Positions 1-13,900 of a stretch of DNA of 64,000 nt are shown piece by piece. The notes beneath the pieces were generated by a model. That model worked only from the letters and a program-made list of their open reading frames with translations. It had not been told where the DNA came from and ran no database searches. This DNA is from Hippopus hippopus (Eukaryota > Mollusca > Bivalvia > Cardiida > Cardiidae): contig OX328106.1 of assembly GCA_946811185.2 (NCBI GenBank), forward strand, positions 29,076,426-29,140,425. Direction: 5' to 3'. The first letter of the stretch is position 1. Every line of letters begins with the position of its first letter. Made by a program: the position numbers and the translations under genes.

Positions 1-60
1 TTTTTAGCTCATTTGAGCACAACGTGCTCAAGGGGAGCTTTTAGCATTTGTTTCAACTCA
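1..60. repeat. Interspersed repeat end with short hairpin
   Basis: The window opens in a TTTTTAGCTC-type sequence carrying a perfect 6-bp stem (GAGCAC, 3-nt loop, GTGCTC) at 15-29. A similar 'agccctcttgagcacatagtgcttgag' style start occurs near 22800. I read it as the edge of an interspersed repeat common in bivalve DNA. It is noncoding. Confidence 0.45.
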
Positions 61-253
61 ATAAAAGAATTTTCAATCATACACCAAAAAAAAAAATTAT
101 CCTCCACATATCTGACTGTGTTTACAAACTATGAAGTGTTCATATTAATACACCATGTCTACTGTTTGATGATGACTAGCTTAGAAAAAGTATTAATAAA
201 ATAAGTTTGAAAAAAAATCTTAGTGATTTATTATGACAATTGTTAGCACACAT

Positions 254-449
254 GTAACTCATTACCAAACGATAATATTTTAGGCTTGTCTAAATCGAAA
301 GCACTTGCAGACGACAAAATAAAAGTGATTGAAAATTTGAAATTTGTTTTGTGAACAGTAGAAAACATTATAAGAAAAGGAGAAAATGCTTTTCTAAAGC
401 CTTCTTTCTCAGGGTCATCAAAAGTAGGGATTGTCTGGTAATAGGTTAA
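254..449 (+). repeat. TTAA-type MITE, copy 1
   Basis: The left end is TAACTCATTACC and the right end GGTAATAGGTTAA. It has the family's internal 'gaaagca-cttgcagacgacaaaata' segment and a shortened central GAGAAAATGC hairpin. It lies in the HPS1 intron upstream of the first visible exon. Confidence 0.7.
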
Positions 450-489
450 AAAGATATATTTCAAACTGAGATTGATGTATATACTTGTT

Positions 490-1312
490 TTTTACTGGCA
501 CTGAAGGTCCGTCCGTCCATCTGTCCGTGCGTGCATTAACTTTTATTTCAAACATCTCTGAAACTACTTATCCAATTTTGATGAAACTTCAAAGAAATGA
601 TCCTGCCATGGTCTTCTTCAGAATCCCATGACAGAATTTTATTCCTTCAAAAACTCTGGTTGCCATGGCAACAAAACTGAAAAATATAGAAAATTTTCAA
701 AAATCTTCTTCTCTGAAACTGTAAGGCCTAGGGCTACCAAATTTGGCATGTAGCTGTATCTAGTGGGCCTCTACCAAGTTCCTTCAAATAATAGCCATGG
801 GGTCTACCAAATTTTGCATGTAGCTTTATCTAGTGGGCCTCTACAAGGAGGGCCCAAATTATAGTCCTTGACCCATGTTTGTCCCCACACCACGGAACAC
901 AAGGTCACCAGTTTTACATGGGCTTTTGTAATGAAAACTATCTTAAGTCATTATGTTACTAACCATTATAAAGACTAAGGCTATTAGATTTAGCCCTGTC
1001 TCATGGGTTTCATGTTTTACAGGGCTTTTCATTGAGAAAAATTTGAAAATCTTCTTGTTTATAACATTCAAGAACTGAATTATTTGGTATGGAGCTTTAT
1101 ATTGTGGACCTCCACCAGGATTCAAATAATTATAGCTTTGCGATCAAAATTGGCTTTGCCCATGGATCACAACTTTCTCGTAGGATTAGATAGAAAAATG
1201 TTTGCATGTCCTCGTGTTTGAAATCAATTTGCTGAATATTGTAATGTTTGGCTTGTAGTGTTTTTACTTAATAGCCAGTGGAGCGATACAGGGCCATCAT
1301 GGCCCTCTTGTG
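490..1312 (+). repeat. 'TCCGTCCGTCC' interspersed repeat, diverged
   Basis: Begins with CCGTCCGTCCATCTGTCCG and continues with 'gatgaaacttcaaagaaatgatcctgccatgg' and 'ctctggttgccatggcaaca', ending in a 'gggccatcatggccctcttgtg' hairpin at about 1291-1311. The block at 28012-29420 carries the same ordered motifs. It is a noncoding dispersed repeat of unknown class. Confidence 0.7.
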
Positions 1313-1803
1313 TTAAACTTGAAAGCCACTTGCTCTTTTCTCCTAGAGGATATTTTTTCTCCACAGTTTGCATTTTCTTTCAGCTTGTGGTCTGGCCCAA
1401 TCTGAATCGCTGACTAAGACTCTTAGTTTAATGACTATCTGTAACTCTTTACCACACAACAAAAGTGCAGACTTGTACAAGTTGAAAGCATCTGCAATTT
1501 GTTTAACTCACTTCCTAGATAATGTATTTTCTACCCAAAGAACTCAGTGCTGTCTCATGGAACACCTTGATTGAAGGGGGTTGCATATTAGAATTTGACT
1601 GTTTTACTGATAAACCTAGGTAACAATTGCTATTTTGATTAACGTGTGACATCAAATAAAACCATTTCCCCTGGACACACATGACTATGTCAGTTTTGGC
1701 CATGATATGACTGAAATACTGTTGAAAGTGATATAAAACACCATTAAATCAAGCAATAAAAGGCTACAGAGGAAACAGAGTTTTTTCTTTTATACTTTTA
1801 CAG

Positions 1804-1935
1804 TAGAAATGCTCATGAATTACAGCCAGCTGATATACTATGTATAATTGTTTTGGTTCGGAGTCTGTTCCCTACCCATGACAAACTGGAAGATTTATTT
1901 GCTCATACCTATAGATCCACAGGTCAGGTGCACAG
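1804..1935 (+). CDS. HPS1: HPS1 exon a
   Basis: Acceptor TTTTACAG before 1804, donor GTGAGA at 1936. It enters with one base completing a codon and leaves two bases over. Encodes HELQPADILCIIVLVRSLFP, matching the vertebrate HPS1 segment around residues 215-235. No earlier exon is recognisable in 1-1803. Confidence 0.9.
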
Positions 1936-4900
1936 GTGAGACAAATCTTCACAAGGAATTGTAAACTAAGTTTCCTTCATTTACAGAGGATTTTAACTCC
2001 TATGCCAGACATGTTTGACACTTCTGTGATTTGTGGGGGGGTGGGGGGGATTATTGCATCTGGAAATAGTATGGACCCAGCACTTTTAGTTATTGGTCAG
2101 TTTTCTGCATGTCAGAAGACCAGATCTCATGTTTCAGTTACTTGTTGCAGAAAAAGGAATGTATGAATCCATAATTTTGTGATGACTTGTTTGGTATCAT
2201 GCATCACAGAGATGCATTGAACCCCCTTTTGTCAAAGCATGGCTCATTTATATTAAAGCCCAAGAGCTCAATTATCAATCCAGAGTTTTGTGTTACAATT
2301 CAGGCTCAGCCTAAACTTTCTAAGCTTGAGTAGGAAAAACACCATCACAGCAAGTTTAAAACTGCTTTTGTTTCATTTTCATCAAAATGGATTTGTATTC
2401 TAGATCCAAATCATAATTCTCATTGTGTGGAGTCTAATTTTTATTTGTGGTGATTTTGATTTGATTTTAATCAAAACTGTCATATCTTTATCAAGTATCA
2501 ATATTTTTACAGTAATTTGCCACAGGCAGTAACCTATTATCATACATGTCATTTTTAAATATATGAACAAATTGAAGTCACACAAGGGAGACTTTTGAAG
2601 GACAAATTATGTGTACTCTGACAATTTAGAAATTATTGTAGGAAAAGAAGCAACCTCTGATAACTTGTATGGTATTAGTTGTACGGTCAGGTGGCCGGGG
2701 ACTTGGAAACTTGTTCACGGCTGTGGCAAGTCATGTCGCCCCTGACCACCTGACCGTACAACAAATTTATTATACTGCAAAGTTTTACCATTCCAATGTG
2801 TATTCAGTGAAATTTCCCCGTTTATATACTCACGAATTGAGTACGCTAAAAAGATAGAATTTCCCTTTTGAGTGCCCCAATTCAATGAAAACTGACGTCA
2901 CTGAGAAATGATGTCACTGAAACCTTGGTAAAACATGCAGTTTGGTGTATGAACTTGATGATGTCACTGCGATAGGAATTCATCTTTTTGTTATTCAAAC
3001 ATGGATTTAAACAACTTCAAGGTAAGTAGCTATGCATTTTAATGATTTGTTGTCAAAAAGTTGAGGACCTTTAGTTACTACAAACAACAATTTTGTTATC
3101 CTTTTAATATTACAATGAATGAGTTTTGACACTTGACAGTTAGCTTTCCTGACAAAAGGATGGCTTGTTTTAACCAGTGTATTTGTTTTAGAATGACAAC
3201 AAACAATAATTTTGTAACTATATTCATTTATTTTCAAAAATAATCCATTCTTTCCGCTTTAATGACAACGATCAAGGGAAACTAGACATAATAAGGTGCA
3301 GGGCATGCATTATGTTTGTCTTGTGGGAGGCTTGTATTTGTCGACGTCACCATTTTGAATGTCATGTTGAAAGTGTAGTCAAGTGTACGGGGCGTTCAAA
3401 AGGGAAACTGCTTTATATGTGGATTTTGCCAGTGTACATGATTTCTGTGTACGGGGCGTATTATCCAGTCAGATCGCGAGAAATTTCTTTGTAGTATAAT
3501 AAGGTTACTTTTTAGCTTGAAGCAGTCCTCCCTGTCCTTTTTGTTTTCGGAAGCTGTCTACTGTTGGTTTTTATGCTTCAAATTCATGTTGTAGTCAGAA
3601 GGTCTTTGATTTAAATTGATTGATTATATAGTGTTTAACACCATTTTCAACATTCTTTCAGTTATATCGTGGTGGCAAGTGCACCTATTCATGCTTTCCT
3701 GGAGTCTCTTTTTCTGGTACTCTGCACCATTTTCTTTCCAAGCCATTGGCTGCTTTCCCACATACCAGTCAGTTGTGAGAGAGGAATGAATCCTGTCGCA
3801 ATGACTATCATCAGTCGTCTGAAAGAAATAGGCTGAGCCAAGGATCAAACACACGACCCCCAATTCTCATGTACTGCATGCTACCAACTGAGCTACTGGG
3901 GCTCAGCTCTCTTTGATTTAAAGCAGTGGCTCTTGTCTTGCAGTGTTTTTAAAGGCCAACTGTTGAAGGGGATTAGAAGTTGTTCAAATTGCATCTAAAT
4001 ATGTGAATCTTTTGTTTTCAAAGTAAAGAATCTCAAGCACCAGCTAATGTTAAGGTTCCAGTTACTCCTAGGGAGCGTTTTGAAAGTGCCTTGGAGGGTC
4101 AAACTGAAGGAGAGGAAACTGAATGGGAGACAGACGCTGAGGGAGTAAGTTCATAATTTTACTTTTGCAGACAATATAGAGAAGTCAGTATGTATTCAAC
4201 TATTTTTAAGAACATCGGTCTAATTTAGATTTAGAAAGTAACACTTCTGATTGGTTAAAGCGTTTGCTTCAGCCAATCAGAAGTTGTGTTACTTTTAAAT
4301 GAGTAAATCTTTGAGAATAAGACTAACAATGTTCTTTAGAATGGTTGGTGAATATGAACCCAGAGTTCACCTTTTCTAATGCTTGAAAGTGTCCATACTG
4401 TTTTTATACCCCCCACAACGAAGTGGAGGGGGGTATACTGGAATCACCATGACTGTCTATCCATCCGTCCGTCTGTCCGTAGACACAAATTTGTCCGGCA
4501 AAATACTCTGACAGTTTTTCAGGTACTGAACTGAAATTTGCACACAGTATTGTTATATATATGATGTTGTGCATGTGCAATTTTCATGACCCTGGTGCGA
4601 TGTGTTGCAGAATTATCTCCCCTTGAACTTTTTTCAACTCTTACTTTTGTACTAAACCATTCTGCTTTCTGTGACAAAGACCTGTTTTGTGACAAGGAGC
4701 TGGTGGGGGGTATTGATCACGTTTAGTGATAGCTGTAGTTTTTTCTGCTTTGTAAGGAATATCTTATACATATATTTGAGCCACACTGTAGCAAAAAGTG
4801 TTTAATGCATCTCCATGATACATGTCACCAAGCAAGTCGTTACATGATTATGGATCCGTAAAATCCATTTTGTATGACAACTGAATCATGTGGTATGCTG

Positions 4901-7900
4901 ATCCTTTGACATACAGATAACTTACAAAAACGCAGGCAGATCTGAGTCTATACTTAATGCAGACGCATAAAGCTCCCCTTTTCACAGAGCAAGGCTCATT
5001 TATAAAAAGTTATCCCTTTACCAAATGACAGAATTTGAGACAGGTAAAAAATAGAAATAGAAAGCATTTGCAGACAACAAATACATGTGACTCAAAAATT
5101 AAAATTTGTTTATGGAAAGGTAGAAGATATTGTGAAAAAAAGAGAAAATTTTTGCTACCAACATGCTTTCCCTTTCCCACAATAGTTTCAAAAGCCTTTC
5201 TCATTAGGGTTGTTAAAAGTCATGATTTGGCATGAGTACTGGTATAGTTCCCAGGAAGCAGGACCAAGAGAGATTAGTATTAGTTGTAAGAACTAAAGTA
5301 TGATTGTTTGGTGAACGATGAAAGATATGTACATTCATAGTAATTATAGCAAATTATTGACACTACAAAATGTAGAAGTTTACACAAGTTGATGTTAGAT
5401 GGTCATTTGTTGCAAAAAAAGTTTTTATGGTGTTATATAATTGGTTTACAGTATTTCAGTGCGAAAGAAGGAAGTAAATCAATGGACACCAGTAGCTCAG
5501 AGTTGGTGGATGGAAACAATACATCAGATAAGGAAAATGGTAAAACAAATTTTGCCTTCAATATGTTCAAATAATTTAATCCCATGTTTGATTAAACCTT
5601 TACCACAATATACCGAGTTTTAGTGACACTGAGAAAGAAGGCTTTTGAAAATATGGGAAAAGGAGAAAATGCTGGCCTGTCAGGGTCACAATTAGTGCAT
5701 TCATAGTACATTAATGGATGAATTTCAAAATGATTTAACTGAATTGTTCTCTATCAAAAGAAGTGTCATGTAAAACATTTGGTCTCCTAGGCCTAAGGTA
5801 ACAGGTCAAGGTCTTGAATGATGAAATTGGTGTAAATTGAGGTTGCACTGGCAATGAATTATAAATTTAAGTTTGGTTTTGAAAATAAGTAGGCACAACT
5901 GCTCTGTTAGAGAAGTAGAAAAGTCATGTCAAACACTTTGTTGAGGTCAGTTCATTCTTGTTTTCAATCCAAGCTTTACTTTGTTATCCCCCGCCGAAAG
6001 CAGAGGGATATAGTTTTAGCGTTGTCCGTCTGTCCATCAGTCCTTCCATCCATCGGTCCGCCTGGGACAATATCTCCAATACCATTGAACAGAATTTCGT
6101 GAAACTTTATACATGTGTACAATAACCTATTCCGCCAATATAATTTTTTTTTTTTTTTTTTTTTTTTTGATTCGTTGCAAAATGGCCGATTTGGAGCGAT
6201 TTTGAGTTACACAGTCGCGTAAATTTTTGAAGAGGTCTTTTTCAGCGGGGGATCTCATTTCAATGAAATTGCTTGCTTTTTTAAATAATCATCATACTTA
6301 TTTTTGAACAGGAAGTAAATCACCATATCCGGAAGTCTCTGAGAGATTCTTTACTCCAGCAGTGTCCCCTATAGAAACAACAACAGATACACGGGCTGGT
6401 GTAGAAAGAAAACAAGAAACACTTCCAGTATGTATTTAACTCTTTACCAAAGGAAAAAATTTAGGCATGTCCTGAGTGAAAGCATTTTAAGACAACAATT
6501 AAAAGTTGTCACAAATGAAGGGATTTGTCTTTGAAACGGTAGAAAACATTGTGGGGAAAGAAGAAAATGCTGGTTACCAGCATTTTCTTCTTTTCCCACA
6601 ATGTTTTCAAAAGCTTCTAGGGTCGTTCAAACTTAGGATTGTTTGGTAAAGAGTTAAACATTTTTGAAAAACATTGTTGTGAACTCTTTTATTTCTGTAA
6701 GTCTCAGCCTTATGAAGTTGAGCTCCTTCTTATGCACCAAGCCCAGGTAGCCTAGTCGGAAGTGTGCAGGACTTGAGGACAGGGGGTTGTGGGTTCGATC
6801 TCTGGCTTGGCCAATTTCTTTCCGAGGATTGATGATAGTCATTGTGACAGGATTCATTCCTCTCCCATCGCTGACCATTGTCTCAACGATGGTTATGTGG
6901 GAAGCAGCCAATGGCTTGGAAAGAAAATTGTGCAGAGTACTAGTAAAAGAGATTCCAGGAAAGCGTGGATGGGTTAACTGGCCACCTTGATATAACTGAA
7001 ATAATGTTGAAAACAACGTTAAACACCATACAATCAATCAATCAATCCTTTCTATGTGTAGATGAGATAAAAGCCTAAAGAGATTTATCTTCCGTTGAGC
7101 ATTCTGTCCACTAATCGAAATATTGCTTTTTTAAGTTTTTGAAAGCAAAAGGAGATCTATGGATCGACCTTTTTTCAGGGATTGATGATGGTCAGTGTGA
7201 TAGTATTCATAGAACTTTTCACTGCTATAATATTCAGTGATCTTTATGTGGGAAACATGCCAAATGGCTTAGAAAGAGTAATGCAAAGTACAAGTAACAG
7301 GGCTTTTCTTATGTCGAACTTGGAGCTTACTATCCAACACAAAAAAAGTCTCAACAACAGATTATTTTTTTTCCGATTTCAGCCATCAAGATTCCCAAAC
7401 CCACAGTCAGTTTTCTCAGCTTATGAAATACCAACTTGAGTTTCACTTTTAGGTCTCATGAAGATTAGGTCATTACTGGTTTATTGCCAAATTTAAGACG
7501 CCAAATTGAGTAACAGGTTTCTGCTAAATTTAGAATGGTTATTTTTAACTATGACTTTTTGCAATACTGTTATAGTATTTCATGGCAGGCAAAAAATTTT
7601 GCTATGTATAACTACTATTACTTGAAATAAATCCATGAAAACCAATATGTGTTAAACTAGAAAAATTTGGTCTTGGAAATCAAATAAGGATGATAAGACT
7701 AGAAAATAGTGATTGCAGAAACACACACACACAGGTCCAAAAAATCCACTCGTCCGCTCGTATTTACGAGTAAGAAACGGATGAGGACGAGTGAAATATC
7801 ACTCATACTCGTCCGGCAGGATGAGTGGTGAATAGGGGATAGTAAAACAAGTTTTTCAGATGAATATTTAACTTACACGAGACAAAACGGCCATTCAATT

Positions 7901-10900
7901 ATTGAATAAGCGAATTAAGGGTATTCAGGAAATCAAATTTTGAAACAGAACATAAAACGTGCTGGTCCCCGCCCCAAATTAAGACCGGTTTCAAGTCAGC
8001 CTAATGATATAACCCGGGACCTTTCATTGCAAACAAAAATCTCATAATATGCTTCGGGTGTACCTAATTCAATCTGACCGACTTTGCTAATTATTAAAAC
8101 GAACGATATTAACATTAACGCAAATACTTTCCCGAAACCAGTTCGAAAAACTCTGTTGTTTTGGCTTTATTAATTTCTGTAAATTGACCGGATAACTGGT
8201 ACCGGTTTTTAAAACCCGGTATTTAAGGTTCGTTGTAACGTCTACGTTTCGTCTGAAAAAAAAAACAAACCGTCAGAGTCCAATATTGGAAGGTTTTTTC
8301 TCGGCGGACGAGTAAGGATCAAAGCAGGGCAAGTGCTTTTTCAAAGTCACTTGTCCTACAGGACGAGTGCCTTTCCTGGAAATTTTTGGACCCTGACACA
8401 AAAAAAGGCCCTTTATCATCAGCAGCTTACCTTTGACTGATTGGAATGCAAATTATATTAACCATGGCATGCTGTTGATCATGTGACATCCCCAGAAGTC
8501 TTTGCAAAACTCTGGCAAGAAATCTAAATGAACGGTAAGAAGCAATGTAGCCCATCCATATTGATACACATCTAAAGATAATGGAAAGATGGTAGTCTGT
8601 ATCTGACCATAACTTTTGGCATTTAGACCAGTCAATGGAAAACTACAGAATAGCTGACAATTTATTCCCTACCATCAGTCAGTATTGATCGGCATCTCCA
8701 GGTAACTCAATCCCATAAATTCATCAAAAAAATAGGACCGTTCAACATTTTGCAGATGGCTGGATTTTATCTGCAGCCATCTGCTCTACTGCAATGTTTT
8801 TGTCTGTATGACCAAGCCATAACTTTCAGGAATGTGAGGGTCAGCTCTTTAACAAACAACAAACTATGAACTGGACCAAATTGAAAGCATTTGCAGATGG
8901 CATAATAAATGTTGTGATTATTTCTGTCTTTGATAGGGTAAAAAACAGTTTGGAAAAAGTAGGAAGTGCTGGTTACCAGCATTTTCTCCTTTTTCCTCAA
9001 TGTTTTCAAGAGCCGTCTCTGTCAGGGTTGTTAGAAGTCGGGATTATTTGGTAAAGGGTTAAAGTTCACAGACACTGACCAATACTATTGTGCCAGGAGA
9101 TCCTTGAGACTGCAAGTCAAGCCCTGAGTTCTGCGCGACCCAGAAGTCATACAGCCAGTGAGATAGAGGACAAGGCCAAGGTTAAAAGGTCAAATTCTGT
9201 GGGTGAGGTCATTGGGCGTGGAAGAAGTAGCAGTTTAACTGAACATCGTAAAAGAGGTGAATAATTGCATCAACTATTCCAGCCCCTAGAGTGATAGTTG
9301 ACCCTTGACCAAATAATTTTGTCTGATAATTACCCTGGAGAAGAAACCTTTTAAAATCAAATAGGAGAAAATGCTGATTACCAGCTTTTTGTTTCATACT
9401 TGTTGGTAGTTTGTCAAGCAATAATTGGGAATATGGTTTAATATTTCTTGATTACAATGAGTGAAAAATACCAATTCTATATTTTATAACACTTCAATTT
9501 AAGGAGGAAACAGTGGTTCCCTTGCACTTGTTACCTAGGTACACAGTGCATGTCATTCAACAAGACAGAAATTTGACATAATTCACATGCATTTACCCTA
9601 TTTCGTGCTTTACATAATATTGTAATGTGTTGCTATGTCGAGGGGGTAAACCACAGGGAATTACCGAAAAAGGGGTTAGAAGCATGAAATAAATGGAATA
9701 TTTGTGTTTTTTTCTTGTGAACATTATTGGTAATATTTTCACTCATGGTTGTGCCACAGGTAAAAATATTACTGATGATGTTCACTTGCCGAAATAAATT
9801 TCGATCTTTCACAGAAATAAATAAATATCCTCTATTTCTCCTTTTCAAACTATGTTTCTACCCTTTTTGAGACTTTGAGACACATCCAGTCATTTAAGTC
9901 ACATTAAATCTATGGTGTTTACCAGCAATTTCTCGTTTCCCATAATGTTTTGTAAACCCTCATTCTTCAAGGTCATTAAAACCCAGGGTTGTTTGGAAAA
10001 GAATTGATACACATATTAGGAATTTCACTCTTTTGTTGTATATTATGAAACATTTTTTCGATCATGTTATGGGGACCATTTTACTTACCCATGTGTCACT
10101 GCAGTATCTTTTATCAGTGCTTTGCACAATACTCTAACATCAAAATCAAAGCTACTGGCAGCTTACCCACATGGAAGATGAGAAAGGAATGAATCATATT
10201 GCAAGGACTATCAACAATCCTTGACAAGAGTAGGGATGAACTAAAATCTGCTGGATTACACATTATTGGAAACTGAAAATTTATTATGGCAATCAATTGC
10301 TTCTTTTCTCACATTGTTTTCAAGGTTGTCTGCTGCAGGGAAATTAAAAAGTCCTTTTTTTGACAGTTATGGTGATTTTTTTTATCTGCAGACATTTTTC
10401 TGCCTAGTGGGCACAGCAGATCCCATGCTAACCTTCAAAATAGTGAATATGAAGATGACATCAAGATACAGACAGAAAGCCTGGACTACATCAAACAGGC
10501 TGTGTTTTTGTCTACGCCTATATGTAAATACTCGCCCTTTCAGATACATTGTAGGCGCATTCTTCCAGGAATTATTCTTGTGGTTTTGACAGAGGTAAAT
10601 ATAAACTTGTAAAATCTTACTTAATTTTTTTACACTAAATTTTTAACTTTAAAATCTACCTTATTTTTCCACACTACATTGTAAATACTCTAACAGTCAA
10701 TTTTTAGTTTGGCTGTTTTCAAAGAAAATGCTATGTTATTGTCGTAGCCCTGTTGTCGACTGTCTGCATCATCATTTACAAACTGAGGTGAAATTTTTTT
10801 GTATCTCTCTTATTACTGAATGTATTTATGCCAAACTTGGACTAGTTGTTAATGTCATAGGGAAAAATCATACTACAAGGGTAGGTAACCATCAAAGAAT

Positions 10901-13900
10901 TTTGACACAGTTATGCCCCTCTTAAAACTTAGAATTTTTACTGAAAATCAAGCAACTGCAGCCAAGTAGCCTGCAAAAGCCCCATTATCTCTTAAAATGT
11001 TGAACACACTATTCAAAAAATTTTTTGTTATGAGGAAACTTCCCAGCAGTGTTGTCATATATGACCACATTGCTGTTTTCTTAAATGCATGATTAATAAA
11101 CATAGATCTTTGATTATTTTGGTATCTGTACTAAGCACAGAAAAACTTCTTACTGTTGCCCCATCTGCATTTTCCCTTAGAATACATTCCTTGTGAAATT
11201 TAGAAGAAGTTCAATACTTATTATTATTATTTTTTTTTTTTTTTGAAATTTTCCATTATTTTCTTGATGAAAATTCTAATACAAAAAACACAGTAAAAAG
11301 AAGGGATAGGAGCGGTGTCCATAAGGCTTTTTTCATGGCCACTACCAATTTTCCATAATCTTTGTACACTGAAACTTATACATGTTGGCTGTGGTATCAT
11401 TCAATATTGAATCAATTTGTAAAGGTTTGTATTTTGTGTGCTTGCTCAAAGTACCTAAATCTATTTCAGATGCCAAAACTATCACTGGCCCCCAAAATAG
11501 TACAGTTATTAGAGCTTCTGAAGGAGTTATTGAGTGAAAGAAAAGAGCTAGTCAGCCGCACACAAGGACAGAAGATATATGACCTACTCTCAGGTCATTT
11601 AATGCAGATTCTTCTATCACTGAAACGTTCTAAGGTAACAGAATTATGCATTTACATGTACTTATTTACCTAAGCTTCATCCAGCAGGCACATTGAAACA
11701 TCATCAGCAAACAGTATTTCTAAAATTTTTGAGGATGTTTTTAGCTCACTGGTAGAAGGTCAGCAAGCTGTTGTTTTTACCCTTACCTACCCAATTTTAA
11801 TGAAATTTCACAGAAATGATTCTGCCATGGCATTTTGGAGAATTCCTTCAAGGAATTCTGACACAAGAAAAACTTGACAACAAAGCTAAAAAAATATTGA
11901 AATAGTTATTAAATTTTCTGCAAACGCTATTTTGGAAATCTCCACCATGTGTCCCAAACAGTCATTTGGTAGCCCCCTTTCAGATCTCTTGATTTAATTT
12001 TGACCAGGGACATGGCTATTGTTGGCTTGGCCCAGTCAGTCATATATAGTTGTAGTTAAAACTTACGAATATTGTTCAAGGGAAATAACTTCCATTTTCT
12101 TCATGACAGTATGTTACCATTTACATTCCTTGATTGTCATACTTCACTATAACATGGTTGGTACTGTAAATTCAAGTTTTCTGGGGGGAAAATGTTAAGT
12201 TTTCATTTACAGTGATTTATTATGATGTAAGTTGTTATACTGTGAAGTTCTGAATATATGAATGAAGCATTTCATTTCTCCCTGAAAACTTTACCATTCA
12301 TGCTTCCTGCTGCTTCATTTTTGTATATCTTTCTGTCACAGTACTGTTTTGATTGATACTTGATTAGAAATTCTTATATTTGTTGACATAGTCTCTTCTT
12401 CCTTGGCCAGATCTCTCATCATTTGAATATCTAATGGATGTTGGATTGTTTTGTTAGACCTTGTCAGCAAGCAACATAAAATCTAGTCAGAAAGCTTTAG
12501 GAAGCAGGTATAGAGCACAGTCCCACAGAACAAAATCAGACACTCATCTCGTCAAGGAGGCATAACTGTACAGTTGTAAGAGATGCAATTGGCTACCACA
12601 AATAATTTAGACAGTCTGTGTGTATGGTGTAAGCTAATACAAGTGAGTCAAGCTCTGTGAAAAGGAAGTTTCATGCATCTGCAAAAAGTATTGACCCAGG
12701 TCAGCCTGCACAGTCCATGACGGCTGACACAGGCTGAAACTTTTTGCTATTGGTCAATTTTCAGCATGTCAAAGGACCATTCTAGCTAATGATTCAGTCA
12801 GGTTTTAGACAAAATGGATTTTTTTGGATCGATGATAATGTGACAACTTGCTTGGTATATTGCATTATGAAGATGCATTAATCCCCTTTTCCCAGAGTGT
12901 GGCTTAAATGAAAATTCACATATTGCTATTAAAATTTACAGCCAACTGTTACAGTTTCAGATTATTATGGATCTGTCTTGCATTTACGGAATGCTCTTTT
13001 ATATCTGTGTATTGTTTCTTTTTTGATGGAGGTTAAGATAAGTTTGATGAGTCATGTAGTATGGTGACATATTTTTTCATGCTTTTAAGTGGTATATAGA
13101 ATTCTGGCAGTAAATAATAATAAAATAGTAAATATAATCTTAAGTCACTGATGAATTTTATAATTCACCCGTGAATTTCTTACTGGAACTACTTTTTCAC
13201 CTTGCTTATCTCTCTTACTAATGAACTAACTTTATTTCAGTATATGATGGGAAAATCTTCGCCACACATGAAGATTTAGCCCTCATTTTTCACTCAATGA
13301 AATATATTTCGATCATATACTGAAACAAACAATTATCCTCTATATCTTGGCAGTATATACTGCCTGATAATGAAAATCAGTGTATCAGCATAGAATGTTA
13401 ACTGTAATAAAACCCATTCTTAGCTTTATCTTTAAGTACCAGTTACAGAAAATGTTCTGTTTTATCCAAAAAAATGAATAACAGATCAAACTCGAAGTAT
13501 CATTTTGAAAAAAAAATTTTAATCCCAACTAATCTTGGTTATTTCAAACGTTTATCAAGGGACAAATTATTCATTATTGATTGAAATCAATTCTGTTTCA
13601 TCTAGGCATTTGAAAGAAAACCCACCTTGACCTTTGTTTGGTCCTGTTTGCCTTTTGTTGCTCATTTGTTTGTATGGTTTCTGTAGCAAAGTCAGGTGGA
13701 GAAGTTGTGCCAAGAAATCCGTAAGAAGTGGGATAATGAAGAGATGAGATCAACACTGATGAACTATCTAGAACAAGCTACTAAAACTGATCTCCCACCT
13801 GTGTAAGTTAAACCTATATAAAATGACTAAATTTTGGACTTGACCAAATGGAAAGCATTTGTAGTCAACAAATTTATGAAGCTCAAATGATGATTTTTGT

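Noticed and set aside
6654..7037. A 127-codon open frame on the minus strand overlapping MITE and SINE sequence
   Set aside because: It is the complement of a SINE body plus a MITE end; similar frames appear at other SINE copies. Not a gene.
7383..7439. A possible terminal exon after TTCCGATTTCAG, in phase with HPS1
   Set aside because: Only 18 codons before TGA, no donor, and no resemblance to HPS1. Acceptor-like sequences are common in AT-rich introns.
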